Below are positions 44,473-54,682 of a stretch of DNA of 64,000 nt, piece by piece. The position numbers were made by a program, and so were the translations under genes. The stretch is from Brachypodium distachyon (Eukaryota > Streptophyta > Magnoliopsida > Poales > Poaceae). Each line of letters begins with the position of its first letter. Position 1 is the stretch's first letter. The DNA is taken from positions 25,225,001 to 25,289,000 of the forward strand of contig NC_016131.3 in NCBI RefSeq assembly GCF_000005505.3. The letters run 5' to 3'. The notes under the pieces are model-generated. The model saw only the letters and a list, made by a program, of their open reading frames with translations. It did no database searches and was not told the DNA's origin.

Positions 44473-46444
44473 GACAATGTTCAAACGTCATCACCAACAT
44501 AGATAGCGGCAGCAGCAGCTGGCCAGCAGCAGACTGAGAGTGGATCAGTAGAGCATACATGGTAAAAATACATCAAAAGTAAATGAGTTGCAAAACTGAG
44601 CCAGCTGCAACTGCTGGAATAATGCAATGCATATGCAGATGGGCTTATATTATGCTGAAGACATTGGTTAGGTGCAACATTACATCACCTCTCACCTCCT
44701 TTTTTAGCTTTGACAGCCTGGTTCCATTGTCTAATCGTACCTATAAGTACATCCGAGAATTAATTCAGATACCACCAAAAGGAACAAGGGGATTAGAAAC
44801 TTGGAGCACAGCTGGTTCATTTTTACTTTTCTTGAAACGAGGCAAAAGGCTTGCCAATTTTCATTAAATAAGTAGATGGTCTAGAAAGGGAAAGCTAAAA
44901 AGAAAGGGCAACAAGCCCAATTTACTCACTGGAAACAAGCTAGCTATCCGATTTGGTTTGAGCCAAAATAATCGTCGGTAAGGTGCTCACGGAGCAGGAG
45001 ACTTGAACGTTTCGTTCATTCCAAAACTGCAAACAAGAGACCAACATTGCCATGGATGCCATTGCTTTTCGGTGCTGGTAGTGGAAAAGAAAAGCCAAAT
45101 TAAGCTTCGTCTCGAAAAATAAAAAAAATAAAAATTATACTCCGAATTAACCAAGACCGGGGCACAATTAAACAAGAGGCATCATTAATTTATGGTTTTC
45201 TGTTCGATCGAACAATCTTTGAACTTATACTCTGCTAGCAAAAGAACCCGTGCGATGCTACGGAACAACGGAAAATATCAAGCACGAGCCGGTGGAGGCG
45301 AAGTCTGGACATTGATTTTTTGATTGGATTGATTTCCATACTGAGATTGATACCGAGATTTTTTGTTTGAGTTCGGATTGATTTCCATACTGAGATGGAT
45401 ACGAAGAATTTTGGATTTCATGCTAAGAAGATTGATTTATTTTAAAATTGTTCGTATTATGTTGTGACAAATTTGGACCGTACGATAACTTTCGGTAAAT
45501 CTAAACCGTAGAATTTCTGCTGCTGAAATCATGAATAAGGCCGGAGGACAGTGGCATATTGATTGTAATTTTAACGAAGTTGACCGACCAACACCGACCA
45601 ACGGCGCCCACCCATCACCACCGATTCCAATTTAATATATTGTAATAGATATACTTGCAGTGCTGCACGGTACGGAGCACGCCCAAATCCCTAATTACCC
45701 TTTTCCTGATCCGGCCGTGGCCAGTAATTAATTTTCTTCCTCCCTCAAACATGCATCTCGAGGATTTTTGTCCTTGGTCAATGGTCGTGTTCCTATGTGC
45801 TTTTCTTTTATTTATGCAGATGTATGTTCGAGGTGTTGGTTGATTACGTGCAACATTAATTAACACGTCACCTTGACTCTTTTAATTAAGCTCGGCAGCC
45901 TGTCTTCCTGACTGTCGCGATGGACACTTAGCCCGTGCCTAAGGATTTACATGTACTGGACGACGCCATGCACGTTGTTGATGAAATTTTTAGTTGATGA
46001 AATTTTTAGTTAACACGTACGAGGACATTGAGTAGTAAAGGACGAGTATCATAAATTAAACGTATAATGAAATTGTACGATAAGTATAAAGCAAAAGGTT
46101 GAAGCAATATCTAAAAATGGGACTAAATATTTATTGGTTTACTCGATAGAATTGTTACGCTCGGCCGAAGAAATCTTGAAAAAAACACAAACAAATAACA
46201 ATCCTATTGTCCATGTAAATAATAATAAAATGATTTACATGGAAAATAGTTGGTCTATCTTATGTTATTGACCACGAGATGAAGCTAAAGAAAATTCATG
46301 TGATGCCTTGATTGAACACTATGATATTACCTAGGAACAATACAATGAGCAAAACAAATTAATTGCAAGTTGTTTGCATGGACGTCTATAACACAGCTAG
46401 TTTATATATTGAAGTATTTGCTCGAGGATATCGACACTACCCTT
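44473..46444. other. Loop of the inverted repeat, holding F-box cluster flank relics
   Basis: No gene. The segment 44955-45180 (GCCAAAATAATCGTCGGT, AAATTAAGCTTCGT.TCGAAAAA) matches 49750-49925, the 5' flank of the intact F-box gene. The segment about 46370-46430 (GTCTATAAC.CAGCTAGTTTA, ATTGAAGTAT) matches the 3' flanks at about 47850-47900. A small tandem repeat GTTGATGAAATTTTTA occurs twice at 45978-46012. Confidence 0.55.
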
Positions 46445-46569
46445 GAGGTCCATCGAGCAGCGATTTTTCGCTGGACCATACCGATTACACGATCGTTGGA
46501 TAAATCAAGAAAAGGTGTTCATTTCAGGGAAATAAAATTGTTGGCTGGACCCTACGACCCTGTTGTATA

Positions 46570-46693
46570 CTTTCTCCGTCCAACAAAAGATATCTCAAGT
46601 TTGTCAAAATTTGGATGTATCTAGACATGACTTAGTACATAAATGCATTCAAATTTGGTCAAAGTTGAGACGTCTTTTGTTGGACGGAGGAAT
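46570..46693. mobile_element. Stowaway-type MITE, 124 bp, in the right arm only
   Basis: Starts CTTTCTCCGTCCAACAAAAG and ends CTTTTGTTGGACGGAGGAAT, flanked by TA. It belongs to the same subfamily as 54559-54682 and 59437-59560. The left arm shows the empty site, so insertion followed formation of the inverted repeat. Confidence 0.85.
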
Positions 46694-47995
46694 TATGAAT
46701 TTTTTCCTATCCATTGGCGAGCTCATCAAGGTGGCATCAATGGCGGTGCACCTATAAGGCTATAACCCTGTGATGTCATTCTTGTCAAGGTCTTCATAAT
46801 AATATGATGTCTTCATAATAATATGATCTATTGATAAATAACTAAAAAATTCAAAGGTGTGGAGCCGCCAGATGACGTATGCCACAACATTGTTTGAGGG
46901 AGGCAAAAACAGAGTAAGAGTAGCGCATGAAATAGCTAATCTTGCATTCTGGCATGTGGCCAAGGTGGTTAGTCTATCCTTGAGTTGATTGTTCCAAGTT
47001 GATGGATGATGTAATTATTCTCTATTAACATTGTTTACTCTGGCTGTTTTTTTATCGTAACCTTTTATTACCAAGTTGACGTGTGTCTCATACAATGCGG
47101 AAACTAACTAAGCAGTTTGCTTGAGGCATGAACTGATTTTGCATATCTGGCATTTATGGCAACATTTTTGCGTGGAATTAAAGGAAATTTGTTTTAGCAT
47201 TGGTATTCCACTTCTTTTAAGGAGGCGTTTTTGGCTTCATCTTGTTGGGAAAACAGTTGTACTACATTTCTTCGTATTTGGTATTTATTTAGTTGGTTGC
47301 ATTTCTTTAAAAAGGTTAAGCCGATTTTGGTTGAAAGCGCGCACGGATGGGGCCGAGGTGGAGGCAAGGACGTCATGTAGCAGCTGATAAGGGCGACGCG
47401 GGATCCGAGGTAGGAACGAGGGATAATAAAAGAATAAATTTCTAGAGGTCCCTAACGTCGGAAAAGAGCTTCATGCCCCCAGGTTAGAGGGATGGCGGGA
47501 GGCGGTGGTAGGATCAGTGGTGGTTGAGATTAGGTAATGGAGGCGGCGAGAGGACGCACAAGTGGGGTAGACATCCGGTTGAACTAGGTGGAAGGACAGG
47601 TTGGCGGTGGTGGCGCCATTACCGGCGGCAAGGAAGAAAGGACGACGAAGAGAAGGGGGGGGGGGGAATATGACCAAAGGGGGATTTTTCTGATTAAATT
47701 ACCTCAAAATGAGTCCCATAGTTGTCCAAGAAACAAACAACTTTCCAATAGCAGAACCGTTTAAATATTGTGCACTCATATCTTCCAATTTTATGCTAAA
47801 CGACACATTCAAGTTAAACCACACATTCAAAATTAAACGACATTCATATGCATGCGTACGTGTCTATAACGTAGCTGGTTTATGCGTTGAAGCATATGTA
47901 CATATAGCTTTCATTCATTCATTCATGTCCCAAAAGTACAATAGAATCTTGGAGCATATATAGACGACGCAGCTCTTTAGCTGCGACCGTCCAGC

Positions 47996-49360
47996 TCAAC
48001 CAAGCCGAGTCGCAAACAATGCCGGGAAGTCAATCTCCATGGGCACGGCGAACACGTCCAGATTGTTCCGAAACCGCTGCTCCTCCACGAACCCGGTTTC
48101 GACATCGACATTGTACACGCCCTCGAAATGACCATGGTCGTCGTCATGGACGACGAGCAACTTGCCGCTCTTCTCCCCCGGCCACATTTGTACAGACCCA
48201 TGGTAGAACCTCGCCCCCGGCGGCGGCTTGAGCTCCACCGCTCTCTTCCGGAACCAGACGCCGTCGTTCCCGCGTGTCCATGTTTCTAGCCGCCGGATGC
48301 AATCAGGTTCCTGCAGCAGTTCTTCGTGCATGCAGATAAGCAACGAGAGCGTCCCGTCGGCGGTGGCGCTGAGCAGCTGGGCGTGATCATTTGCCGCCGT
48401 CGGGAACGAGAGCTCCGTCAAGGTGGCTTGGTCTGTCTCGGCACTCACCTCGAATGTGTAATATTTCGTCGGCTTGTGTAATAAGAAGCTGGTGATCAGC
48501 CAGTGCGCTACGCCGCGACACACGACGGCGTCCTTCTCTAGGAAGACCTGGCTGCCGGCAGCACCCTGCCCAAGTTCTTCCAGGCACTTCCTAGGCGCGC
48601 TCCATCTGGCCTCGGTGGAGGAGAATGTGTAGAGGTTGTACTTTAGCTTATAGTCGGTGACGCTGCTTCTGTGGACGATGACTACCACCTTGAAGAAGGC
48701 CGAGTGCTCCGCCGGGGACGACGACGATGGAGGAGAAACACTACTCCGCCCTTTGGAGGAGCGATGGTAGTCGGCGTCGGTGAAGATGACGCAGTCAACA
48801 AAATTAGTTACCACGCTTTCGATCGGGGGGAGCACAACACAGGTGCCGGCCAGGACGTCGCACACGGCCAGGTGGAGCGAGTCGTAACCGCGGTCGAGGC
48901 GGACGAGGACCAGCCCGTTGCGCGCCGCGACTTCATGGGCACCGTCTAGGACGCCGTCTTCCGACGCACCGGGGACTAGGGAGGAGAGGAAACGGCGGCG
49001 GGACCCGAGAATCGATCCTCCTCCCCCCGGCAAGGGAACGAAGAAGAGCGAGTGCGAAGATTCGGCGACGTCCATGCGGCCGTGCGGCTGCGTGTTGAAG
49101 AAGCCGACGAGAGAGGACGACGGGTGATTCGCGTCCTCCGGCCAGCAGCGGCGGAGGAAGGAGCGGTCGGCGATGAGCGCCCGCCACCGCTTGCACGTCG
49201 CGGCGCAGCGGAAGAGGGCGGCGGGGGCGGTGGAGACACGCACGAGGATCTCGAGGACCACGTCCTCCGGGAGCTGATCGCAGCTAGCCGCCGCGGCCGT
49301 CGTGATGATCGCTTCCATCTCCGGTTTCATCTGTGTACGTAAATTGCGTATGTTTTCCAT
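47996..49360 (-). CDS. F-box protein, intact copy of a tandem cluster, 454 aa
   Basis: A likely SCF ubiquitin-ligase substrate adaptor: the F-box binds SKP1 and the C-terminal part selects targets. The single-exon frame is intact. The F-box lies at about residues 30-70, reading LPEDVVLEILVRVSTAPAAL, FRCAATCKRW and LIADRSFLRRCW. The remainder is a grass-type F-box C-terminal domain, with landmarks SILGSRRRFLSSLVPGA, NLYTFSS, WSAPRKCLEEL, KDAVVCRGVAHWL, YTFEVSAETDQA, IRRLETWTRG and a conserved end VPMEIDFPALFATRLG. It has no kelch or LRR motif. Start: the first ATG is used; an internal Met at residue 15 (PEME) aligns with the third copy and is an alternative. Two damaged paralogues follow in the same orientation with similar flanks. 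Confidence 0.88.
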   Translation of the reverse strand: MENIRNLRTQMKPEMEAIITTAAAASCDQLPEDVVLEILVRVSTAPAALFRCAATCKRWRALIADRSFLRRCWPEDANHPSSSLVGFFNTQPHGRMDVAESSHSLFFVPLPGGGGSILGSRRRFLSSLVPGASEDGVLDGAHEVAARNGLVLVRLDRGYDSLHLAVCDVLAGTCVVLPPIESVVTNFVDCVIFTDADYHRSSKGRSSVSPPSSSSPAEHSAFFKVVVIVHRSSVTDYKLKYNLYTFSSTEARWSAPRKCLEELGQGAAGSQVFLEKDAVVCRGVAHWLITSFLLHKPTKYYTFEVSAETDQATLTELSFPTAANDHAQLLSATADGTLSLLICMHEELLQEPDCIRRLETWTRGNDGVWFRKRAVELKPPPGARFYHGSVQMWPGEKSGKLLVVHDDDHGHFEGVYNVDVETGFVEEQRFRNNLDVFAVPMEIDFPALFATRLG

Positions 49361-50134
49361 ATTTTTATGTACGAAGTACTTGTTTCGGGCACTAGAGCGA
49401 TAAAGGATTCAATTTCAAGGCCGTATTTGTATGTAGCATCCGCCCGCGTGACGTGTGCGAAAGGGACATGAACGGATCGAAATTTGGAGGGGGCAAAAAA
49501 AAAAGGAGAACGAGTCGGACGGAAGGAAATCGATTGTTGACCTGGGCTGCGGAGGGAAGATTAACGGGCCTTGGCCCATTATTATATTTGTCACGGGCCT
49601 CATCCTTCAATTCACGGGCCTTGGTCCATTACTATATTTGTCAAGAGAGGAGGAGGCGACTCGATCCGGTAAGCTGAGCGAGCAGTGCGCTGGAACTGTC
49701 AGCGATCCGGTAAGCCCTGTTTACGCACTGTATTCCGATTTGATCTTCTGAGCCAAAATAATCGTCGGTGCATTTCCTTCTCTTTCCATAATTTGTGAGG
49801 AACTAACGTCGCAATGCAACTATGCAAGGCAGGCTATTTCTTTTTCGTGCTTGTGTTGGCAGTGAAAGAAAAAAAAAACGAAATTAAGCTTCGTTTCGAA
49901 AAAAGAAAAAAAATCAAATTAAACAAGCAAATTTTGTATATCGACACATCCAGATCAAACAATAGCGCATGCATTCGTAAATTTTGTATATCGACACGTC
50001 CCCCCCTCTAGACTCTGACCAGCCACAAGCCACCCCCGAAACGAGAAACTATGGCCACCCGCACAAATATTAGTGACATACCTTGCAACTCCAGTCGCTG
50101 GGTAACCTCGAAGGCGCGAGCACGATTTTCGCCG
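49361..50134. other. 5' flank of the intact F-box gene, duplicated elsewhere
   Basis: 49480-49720 resembles 53440-53510 plus 53695-54115 (GAGTCGGACGGAAG, GGGCCTTGG.CC, GAGCAGTGCGCTGGAACT). The segment 49750-49925 resembles 44955-45180. No gene is called. Confidence 0.55.
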
Positions 50135-50372
50135 GTCGCCGGAAGGGGCAGCGAACGAGGGCGGTGCTGCGTTTTGGCAGCCGCCGGAAGGGGCAGCCAG
50201 CGAGCACGCGGTGCTGCGTTTTGGCGGTCGCCGGAAGAGGGAGAGAGCGAGCGAGGTGAGGCGTTGCTGGCGGTCGCCGGAATAGGCAGCGAGCCGGCAC
50301 AATGCTGTGTGGAGGCAGTCGCCGGAAGAGGTAGCGAGCCAGCTAGTGCAGTGCTGTGTGGGAGACGATGTG
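50135..50372. repeat. Minisatellite, five units of about 45-46 bp
   Basis: CGCCGGAAGGGGCAGCGAG-like units start at about 50135, 50181, 50227, 50272 and 50318. On the plus strand they keep frame and read AGRGSE-type repeats inside a 121-codon frame (50051-50416), but there is no domain or conservation evidence for a protein. Confidence 0.75.
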
Positions 50373-50627
50373 GGGGAGAGGAAATGGATGAAGCTGGCTC
50401 GTTAGCGTCAGAATAATTTAGTTGACCGAGTTATAGATGTGCTGTTGCGTGTCGCATCGGACGGACCGCAAAGAATCACGCGAGACGGACGAAGCAAAAG
50501 CGATCGCACAAACGTCGTAATATCGACCGTCAGCTCGTTATAATTTAGGTTTATATATTCAAGCATATGTATTTATATATAGCTTTCGTTCCCAACAATA
50601 AAAAGTAAAATCTTGAAGCGAGCCGCT

Positions 50628-51485
50628 TTAACCAAGCCGAGAAGCAAACAACGTGGGCAAGTCTATCTCCATGGGCAGGGCCAACCGATCCAGGCAGTTC
50701 CGAAACCGATGCTCTTCCACGGACCCGGTTTCGACATCCACGCGTTGAATGCGCACAGACAGATCATCGTCGGTGTTGTGGACGTTGATGAGCAATTTGC
50801 GGCTCTTGTCCACCGGCCATATTTCTTCATTCCCATGGCGCCACCCTACCGCCGGAGGCTTGAGCTTCAGCTCCACCGCTCTCGTGCGGATCCAGCCGCC
50901 ATCATAATCTCGTGCCCACGTTTCTAGCCATTGGACGCCGATTTGCTGCTGCTTATCGATGCCAAGCAACAAGAGCGACCCGTCAGCGGCGGCGGCAGGC
51001 ACCAAAGCGGCTCTGAAATCTGTTGCCGGCAACGAGACCTCCGTCAAGGATGCTTGATTGGTCTCGGCGCTCACCTCGAATGTGTAATGTTTAAACGGGC
51101 CGGCAATGTCCTTTAAGCAGCCAATGAACCAGTGCGCTACGCCACGGCACACGACGGCGTCCTTGCCGAGAAAAAACATGGCACAAGGACAAGGGTCGTC
51201 GCCGCCGCCCTGCTGCCGGAGTTGGTCCAGGCACTCCCTCGGCGCGCTCCATCCGGCGCCGTCGATGGAGGAGAAGGTGTAGAGGTTCCACTCCTTGTCA
51301 GGGTCCCGCGCGTATGATATGGTGTTGCACAACAGCGCCAGGACCTTGAAAAAGCAGGCTGCGGACGAGGACGCCTGTCGTCTCTGGTCGGCGCCGGAGA
51401 AGATGGCCAAGTGGAGCTCGGGCAGTCGGCCAGGTGGCGGGCAGTTGCGCTTGAGCGGGGGGAGCACGTGGCAGGTTAACTTCAA
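50628..51485 (-). pseudogene. 5'-truncated F-box paralogue (C-terminal domain only)
   Basis: An open frame of 285 codons aligns with the C-terminal 60% of the intact F-box gene. It contains WNLYTFSS, WSAPRECLDQL, KDAVVCRGVAHWF, YTFEVSAETNQA, LETWARD and the end ALPMEIDLPTLFASRLG. The F-box and first 180 or so residues are missing, and no F-box relic is visible just upstream (51486-51700). Its Met (MKLTCHVLPPLK) falls within homology to TCVVLPPIES of the intact copy. The frame is undisturbed, so truncation is recent or the product is retained. I call it a fragment because it lacks the SKP1-binding domain. Confidence 0.75.
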
Positions 51486-52120
51486 TCAACTCTGTACGAC
51501 TGTACGTGGGTATAAGGTACGTATTTTGGGGGCACCGGATGTCTCGATTGCTCAACGCAGGCAGGCTGTGTTTATATACACGCGTAGCTGCCACGTTCGT
51601 GTCGGAGAGAGAGACATGTTCATCCACGGCTCGAAAGTTTCAGTTCTCTGTACGGAGCAGGCCGGCCGACGTACGTACGGCCCGAAGCCCAGCTAATTAA
51701 TTAAATCTGCATCTTCCTTCCAGAAAACATCTCCCGGTCGAATTGGTCTTTCTTTGGATTGCCTAAGGTAATGTAACATGGCTATTGCCTGTTGGCACGT
51801 ATGCTAGCACATCTCATATTCAGTGGCCGATTCAAGTTTTCGATGTTGGTCGCAACAGACGTTGTGTTTCAATATTGGGCGTCTTGCTTTTTTCTATTTA
51901 TAAATTCTACTAATAGAAAGGATTTTTAAAATTATTGGATGGGGCGTATCCCACCCAAACACTCGGCCGGGTCGGCCATAAGCAAGTACATATACGTCAC
52001 CGAAACGAGATTCATATGCGCGCGCACGTGTCTATAACATATACAAATAGATTTCATCTGCCAAAAATAAAACAAAATACAATCTTGGAGCATATAATCT
52101 TCTAGCTGCCTCCAGCTAGC
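51486..52120. other. Spacer between F-box copies 2 and 3
   Basis: No gene. The right end (52010-52120: ACGTGTCTATAAC, AATCTTGGAGCATATA, TTAACCAAGCCGAG) repeats the 3' flank seen at 47860-48005 and 50550-50640, so each copy carried its 3' UTR when duplicated. Confidence 0.55.
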
Positions 52121-53379
52121 TTAACCAAGCCGAGTCACAAACAATGCCGGGAAGTCTATCTCCATGGGCACGGCGAACGTGCCCAGACCGTTCCAAAACG
52201 GCTGCTCCTCCACGGATCCGGTTTCGACATCGACACTGTAGACGCACTCGAAAAGATCATGGAAGTCGTTATGGACGACGATCAACTTGCTGCTCTTCTC
52301 CGCCGACCACACGTGCGTACACCCATGGCGCCCCCTCGCCCTCGCCGGAGGCTCCAGCTCCACCGCTCTCCTCCGGAACCATGCGCCGCCGCCACCGTCC
52401 ACGTTATTTATTCCACCTCGTGTCCATGTTTCTAGCCGCCGGATGCCGATGGCACCGGCAGCGGCTCGTTGTACAAGCAAAGCAACGAGAGAGCCCCGTC
52501 GGCGGCGGCGCTGAGGACAACCTTGGCGCCGAAATCCTCCGGGGCGGGCTCGCCGGCATTTGCCGACGGGAACGAGATCTCCGTCAGGGATGCTTGGTTT
52601 GTCTCGGCGCTCACCTCGAACGTGTAGTACTTGGCCGGGTCCCCCTCAAAGCAGCTGACGAGCCAGTGCGCCACGCCGCCGCACACGACGGCGTCCTTGG
52701 CCAGGAAGAACTGGCTGCCGCCGGCGCCGGCGCCGGAGCGCTGCCGGAGTTCTTCTAGGCACTTCCGAGGCGCGCTCCATGTCTGCTCGTCGGAGGAGAA
52801 GGTGTAGAGGCTGCACTCCTTGTCGGCGGTGACGTAGCTGCTGGAGACAATGATTGCCACCTTGAAGAAGGTCGAACACGGCGGTGTGTCTGCCGGCGGA
52901 GTAGCCGAGGAGCGGTGGCAGTCTGCCGCGAGCTCGAAGGCGCAGTCCAGGAGGCCGTGCGGCGCGCCGGGGATGAAGGAGGCGAGGAGGCGGCGGCGGG
53001 CGCCGAGGATCGATCTCCCGCCGCCGGGCGTGGGGACGAAGAAGATCTGGTACGGAGTTGTGGCGCCACCGTCGTCCAGGTCCAGGCGGCCGTGAGGTTG
53101 CCGGGTGAAGAAGCCGGCAAGAGAGGACGGCGCGTCGTCCGGCCAGCAGCGGCGGAGGAAAGAAGGGGCGGCGATCAGGGACCGCCAGCGCTTGCACGTC
53201 GAGGCGCAGCGGAACAGGGCGGCGGGGTCGACCGCGACGCGCGCGAGGATTTCGAGGAGGATTTTTTCCGGGAGCTCGCAGCTAGCCCTAGCCGCCGCCG
53301 CCGCCGTGGTCTCTTCCATCTCCGGCCGGTTTCGAATCTGGATGTATACGATACGTATTCTGGGCTGTCGATGGATCAA
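52121..53379 (-). pseudogene. Third F-box paralogue with internal deletion and frameshift
   Basis: The first frame (53379-52432) holds an F-box (LPEKILLEILARVAVDPAAL, FRCASTCKRWRSLI) and follows the intact copy to ADGALSLLCLYNEPLP, then reads 7 alien codons to a stop. The next frame (from about 52480 to 52121) resumes with IRRLETWTRG and ends AVPMEIDFPALFVTRLG. A one-base loss, or equivalent, lies within about 52440-52490. Compared with copy 1 about 50 residues are missing in frame between AFELAA and DCHRSS, that is, the NGLVLVRLDRGYD to FTDAD region. Two independent lesions make it likely that the gene is non-functional, although an N-terminal product with F-box could still be made. Confidence 0.8.
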
Positions 53380-53511
53380 GGTAGGCCCTGGTTTTTTTTT
53401 TTGACACGTTCAAGGTAGGCCGTATATATATTGGGAAGGACGAAAAAGAATACGGGTCGGACGGAAGCAAAGCGCTTATGGGCCTGGGCTGCGATGGGGA
53501 TAAAGAATATA

Positions 53512-53686
53512 GGAGTGAACTATGGGACGACCGTGTCCACGCTAATTAGCGTGCGGCGCCCCCAGGTCCCCGCGCGATCTTCTATTTCCCCCGCGTGCGC
53601 ACTGCGTTCGTTCGGCCCAGCAGCGCGTGTTCGTTTGGCCCAGCGGCGCTTGTCTCTTTGTGTGGTGCAGCCAGCAGCCCAGCAAT
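53512..53686. mobile_element. Small insertion, 175 bp, with 9-bp target duplications
   Basis: AAGAATATA occurs immediately before (53503-53511) and after (53687-53695) a GC-rich 175-bp insert. The interval aligns with an uninterrupted sequence in the duplicated flank at about 49560. The insert contains CGACCGTGTCCACGCTAATT, TAGCGTGCGGCG and GGCCCAGCAGCGCG-type repeats, related to 20529-20700. A 9-bp duplication fits a Mutator-like origin, but I see no good inverted termini. Confidence 0.65.
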
Positions 53687-53695
53687 AAGAATATA

Positions 53696-54558
53696 ATGGG
53701 CCTTGGGCCGTTACGATATTTGCCTCCGGCCTCCTCCTTCACTCCAGAGTCCACTCTCCGCTCAAAAAAAAAAACCCCCCCCTCCAGAGTCCACTCTACC
53801 TCCGTCTTCCCCAAACGCCTCTGCCGGGGACGGAGTCCTCTCCTCCCCTCCGCCGTCGCACCGATCTGACCTTCTCCGAATCCCACGGCGGGCTTCTTAC
53901 TCGAAGCTCACCGGTCTCAGACCGCCGCCATGGGCTGGAGCGGTTCGCTCGAGGGAGAGGACTAGCATCGGCGGCGGCCACGCGAGAGGCCGGCGGAGGA
54001 GGAAGATGGATAGCAGGTCGCCGTCCCAACCCAGGGCGTGAGGGGCGGAGCGGGAGGGGCCGCGCCGGCGGCCGGCGACTCGATCGGGTAAGCTTGAGCA
54101 AGCAGTGCGCTGGAACTCTTTAATTGTTTATTATTCCCACAAGGTTTTTATAATCCATCATGTCATATGCTCTATTCTGCAATGTCTAATGTGGACTGGT
54201 TCATTTTATATACTGTACTACTACCTAGCATTGAGTCCACAAGTTTGTTCACACGTGCTATAAAAGAAGCTGGGATTGATATCGAAGTTAATCCATCATA
54301 TGATATGTTCTCGCAGTTGGAGTGAGTGCGGCATTGCGTCGGTTGCTCGGATTTGATCTTTTCCAAGGAGATTCACGTTCCTGAAATATTCTTGTGATGA
54401 GAGGTGGATATTCCGATATAGTATTACTTATGTTGACTTTGGCTAGGTCCGGGTTTTTATTTGGCAATGGCAGAGTAGTAGAGTACACCTATCCACTTGC
54501 AATTTATTGGATTGAAACTCCTGGTTGTGTATTGCATTTGCAGACAAGAAATCATTTA
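53696..54558 (+). other. GC-rich leader-like region, partly duplicated from the F-box flank
   Basis: 53720-54090 is GC-rich and exon-like, ending GACTCGATCGGGTAAGCTTGAG, which matches 49655-49680 and includes a splice-donor-like GGTAAG. It may be the first non-coding exon of a plus-strand transcript reading away from the F-box gene. No coding product is recognised. Confidence 0.35.
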
Positions 54559-54682
54559 CTCCCTCCGTCCAACAAAGGATGTCTCAACTTTGACTAAATT
54601 TGAATGCATCTATACATTAAGTCATGTCTAGATACTTCCAAATTTTAACAAACTTGAGACATCTTTTGTTGGACGGAGGAAG
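54559..54682. mobile_element. Stowaway-type MITE, 124 bp
   Basis: Starts CTCCCTCCGTCCAACAAAGG, ends TTTTGTTGGACGGAGGAAG, TA on both sides; same subfamily and nearly the same length as 59437-59560 and 46570-46693. Confidence 0.9.

Larger units (their letters stand above)
43326..47737. mobile_element. Large inverted-repeat (foldback) element, arms about 1.15 kb
   Basis: Left arm 43326-44472 and right arm about 46445-47737 are inverted copies over their whole length. Outer ends share TCTTGGACAGCTATGGGACT and its complement near 47735, and inner ends share GACCTCGATAGACC/GAGGTCCATCG-type sequence. Both arms carry the same 88-codon frame starting MRHELILHIWHLWQHF (minus strand 43956-43690, plus strand 47121-47387); I recognise no domain. 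The outer part of each arm is GC-rich and exon-like. The right arm has a Stowaway MITE (46570-46693) that is absent at the corresponding left-arm site. No transposase is seen. It could be a long-TIR MULE or an inverted segmental duplication; no clean target duplication was found. Confidence 0.75.

Noticed and set aside
52646..53418. Long shadow frames over F-box copy 3 on both strands
   Set aside because: High GC third positions keep antisense and shifted frames open; only the frame with the F-box motif aligns with paralogues.
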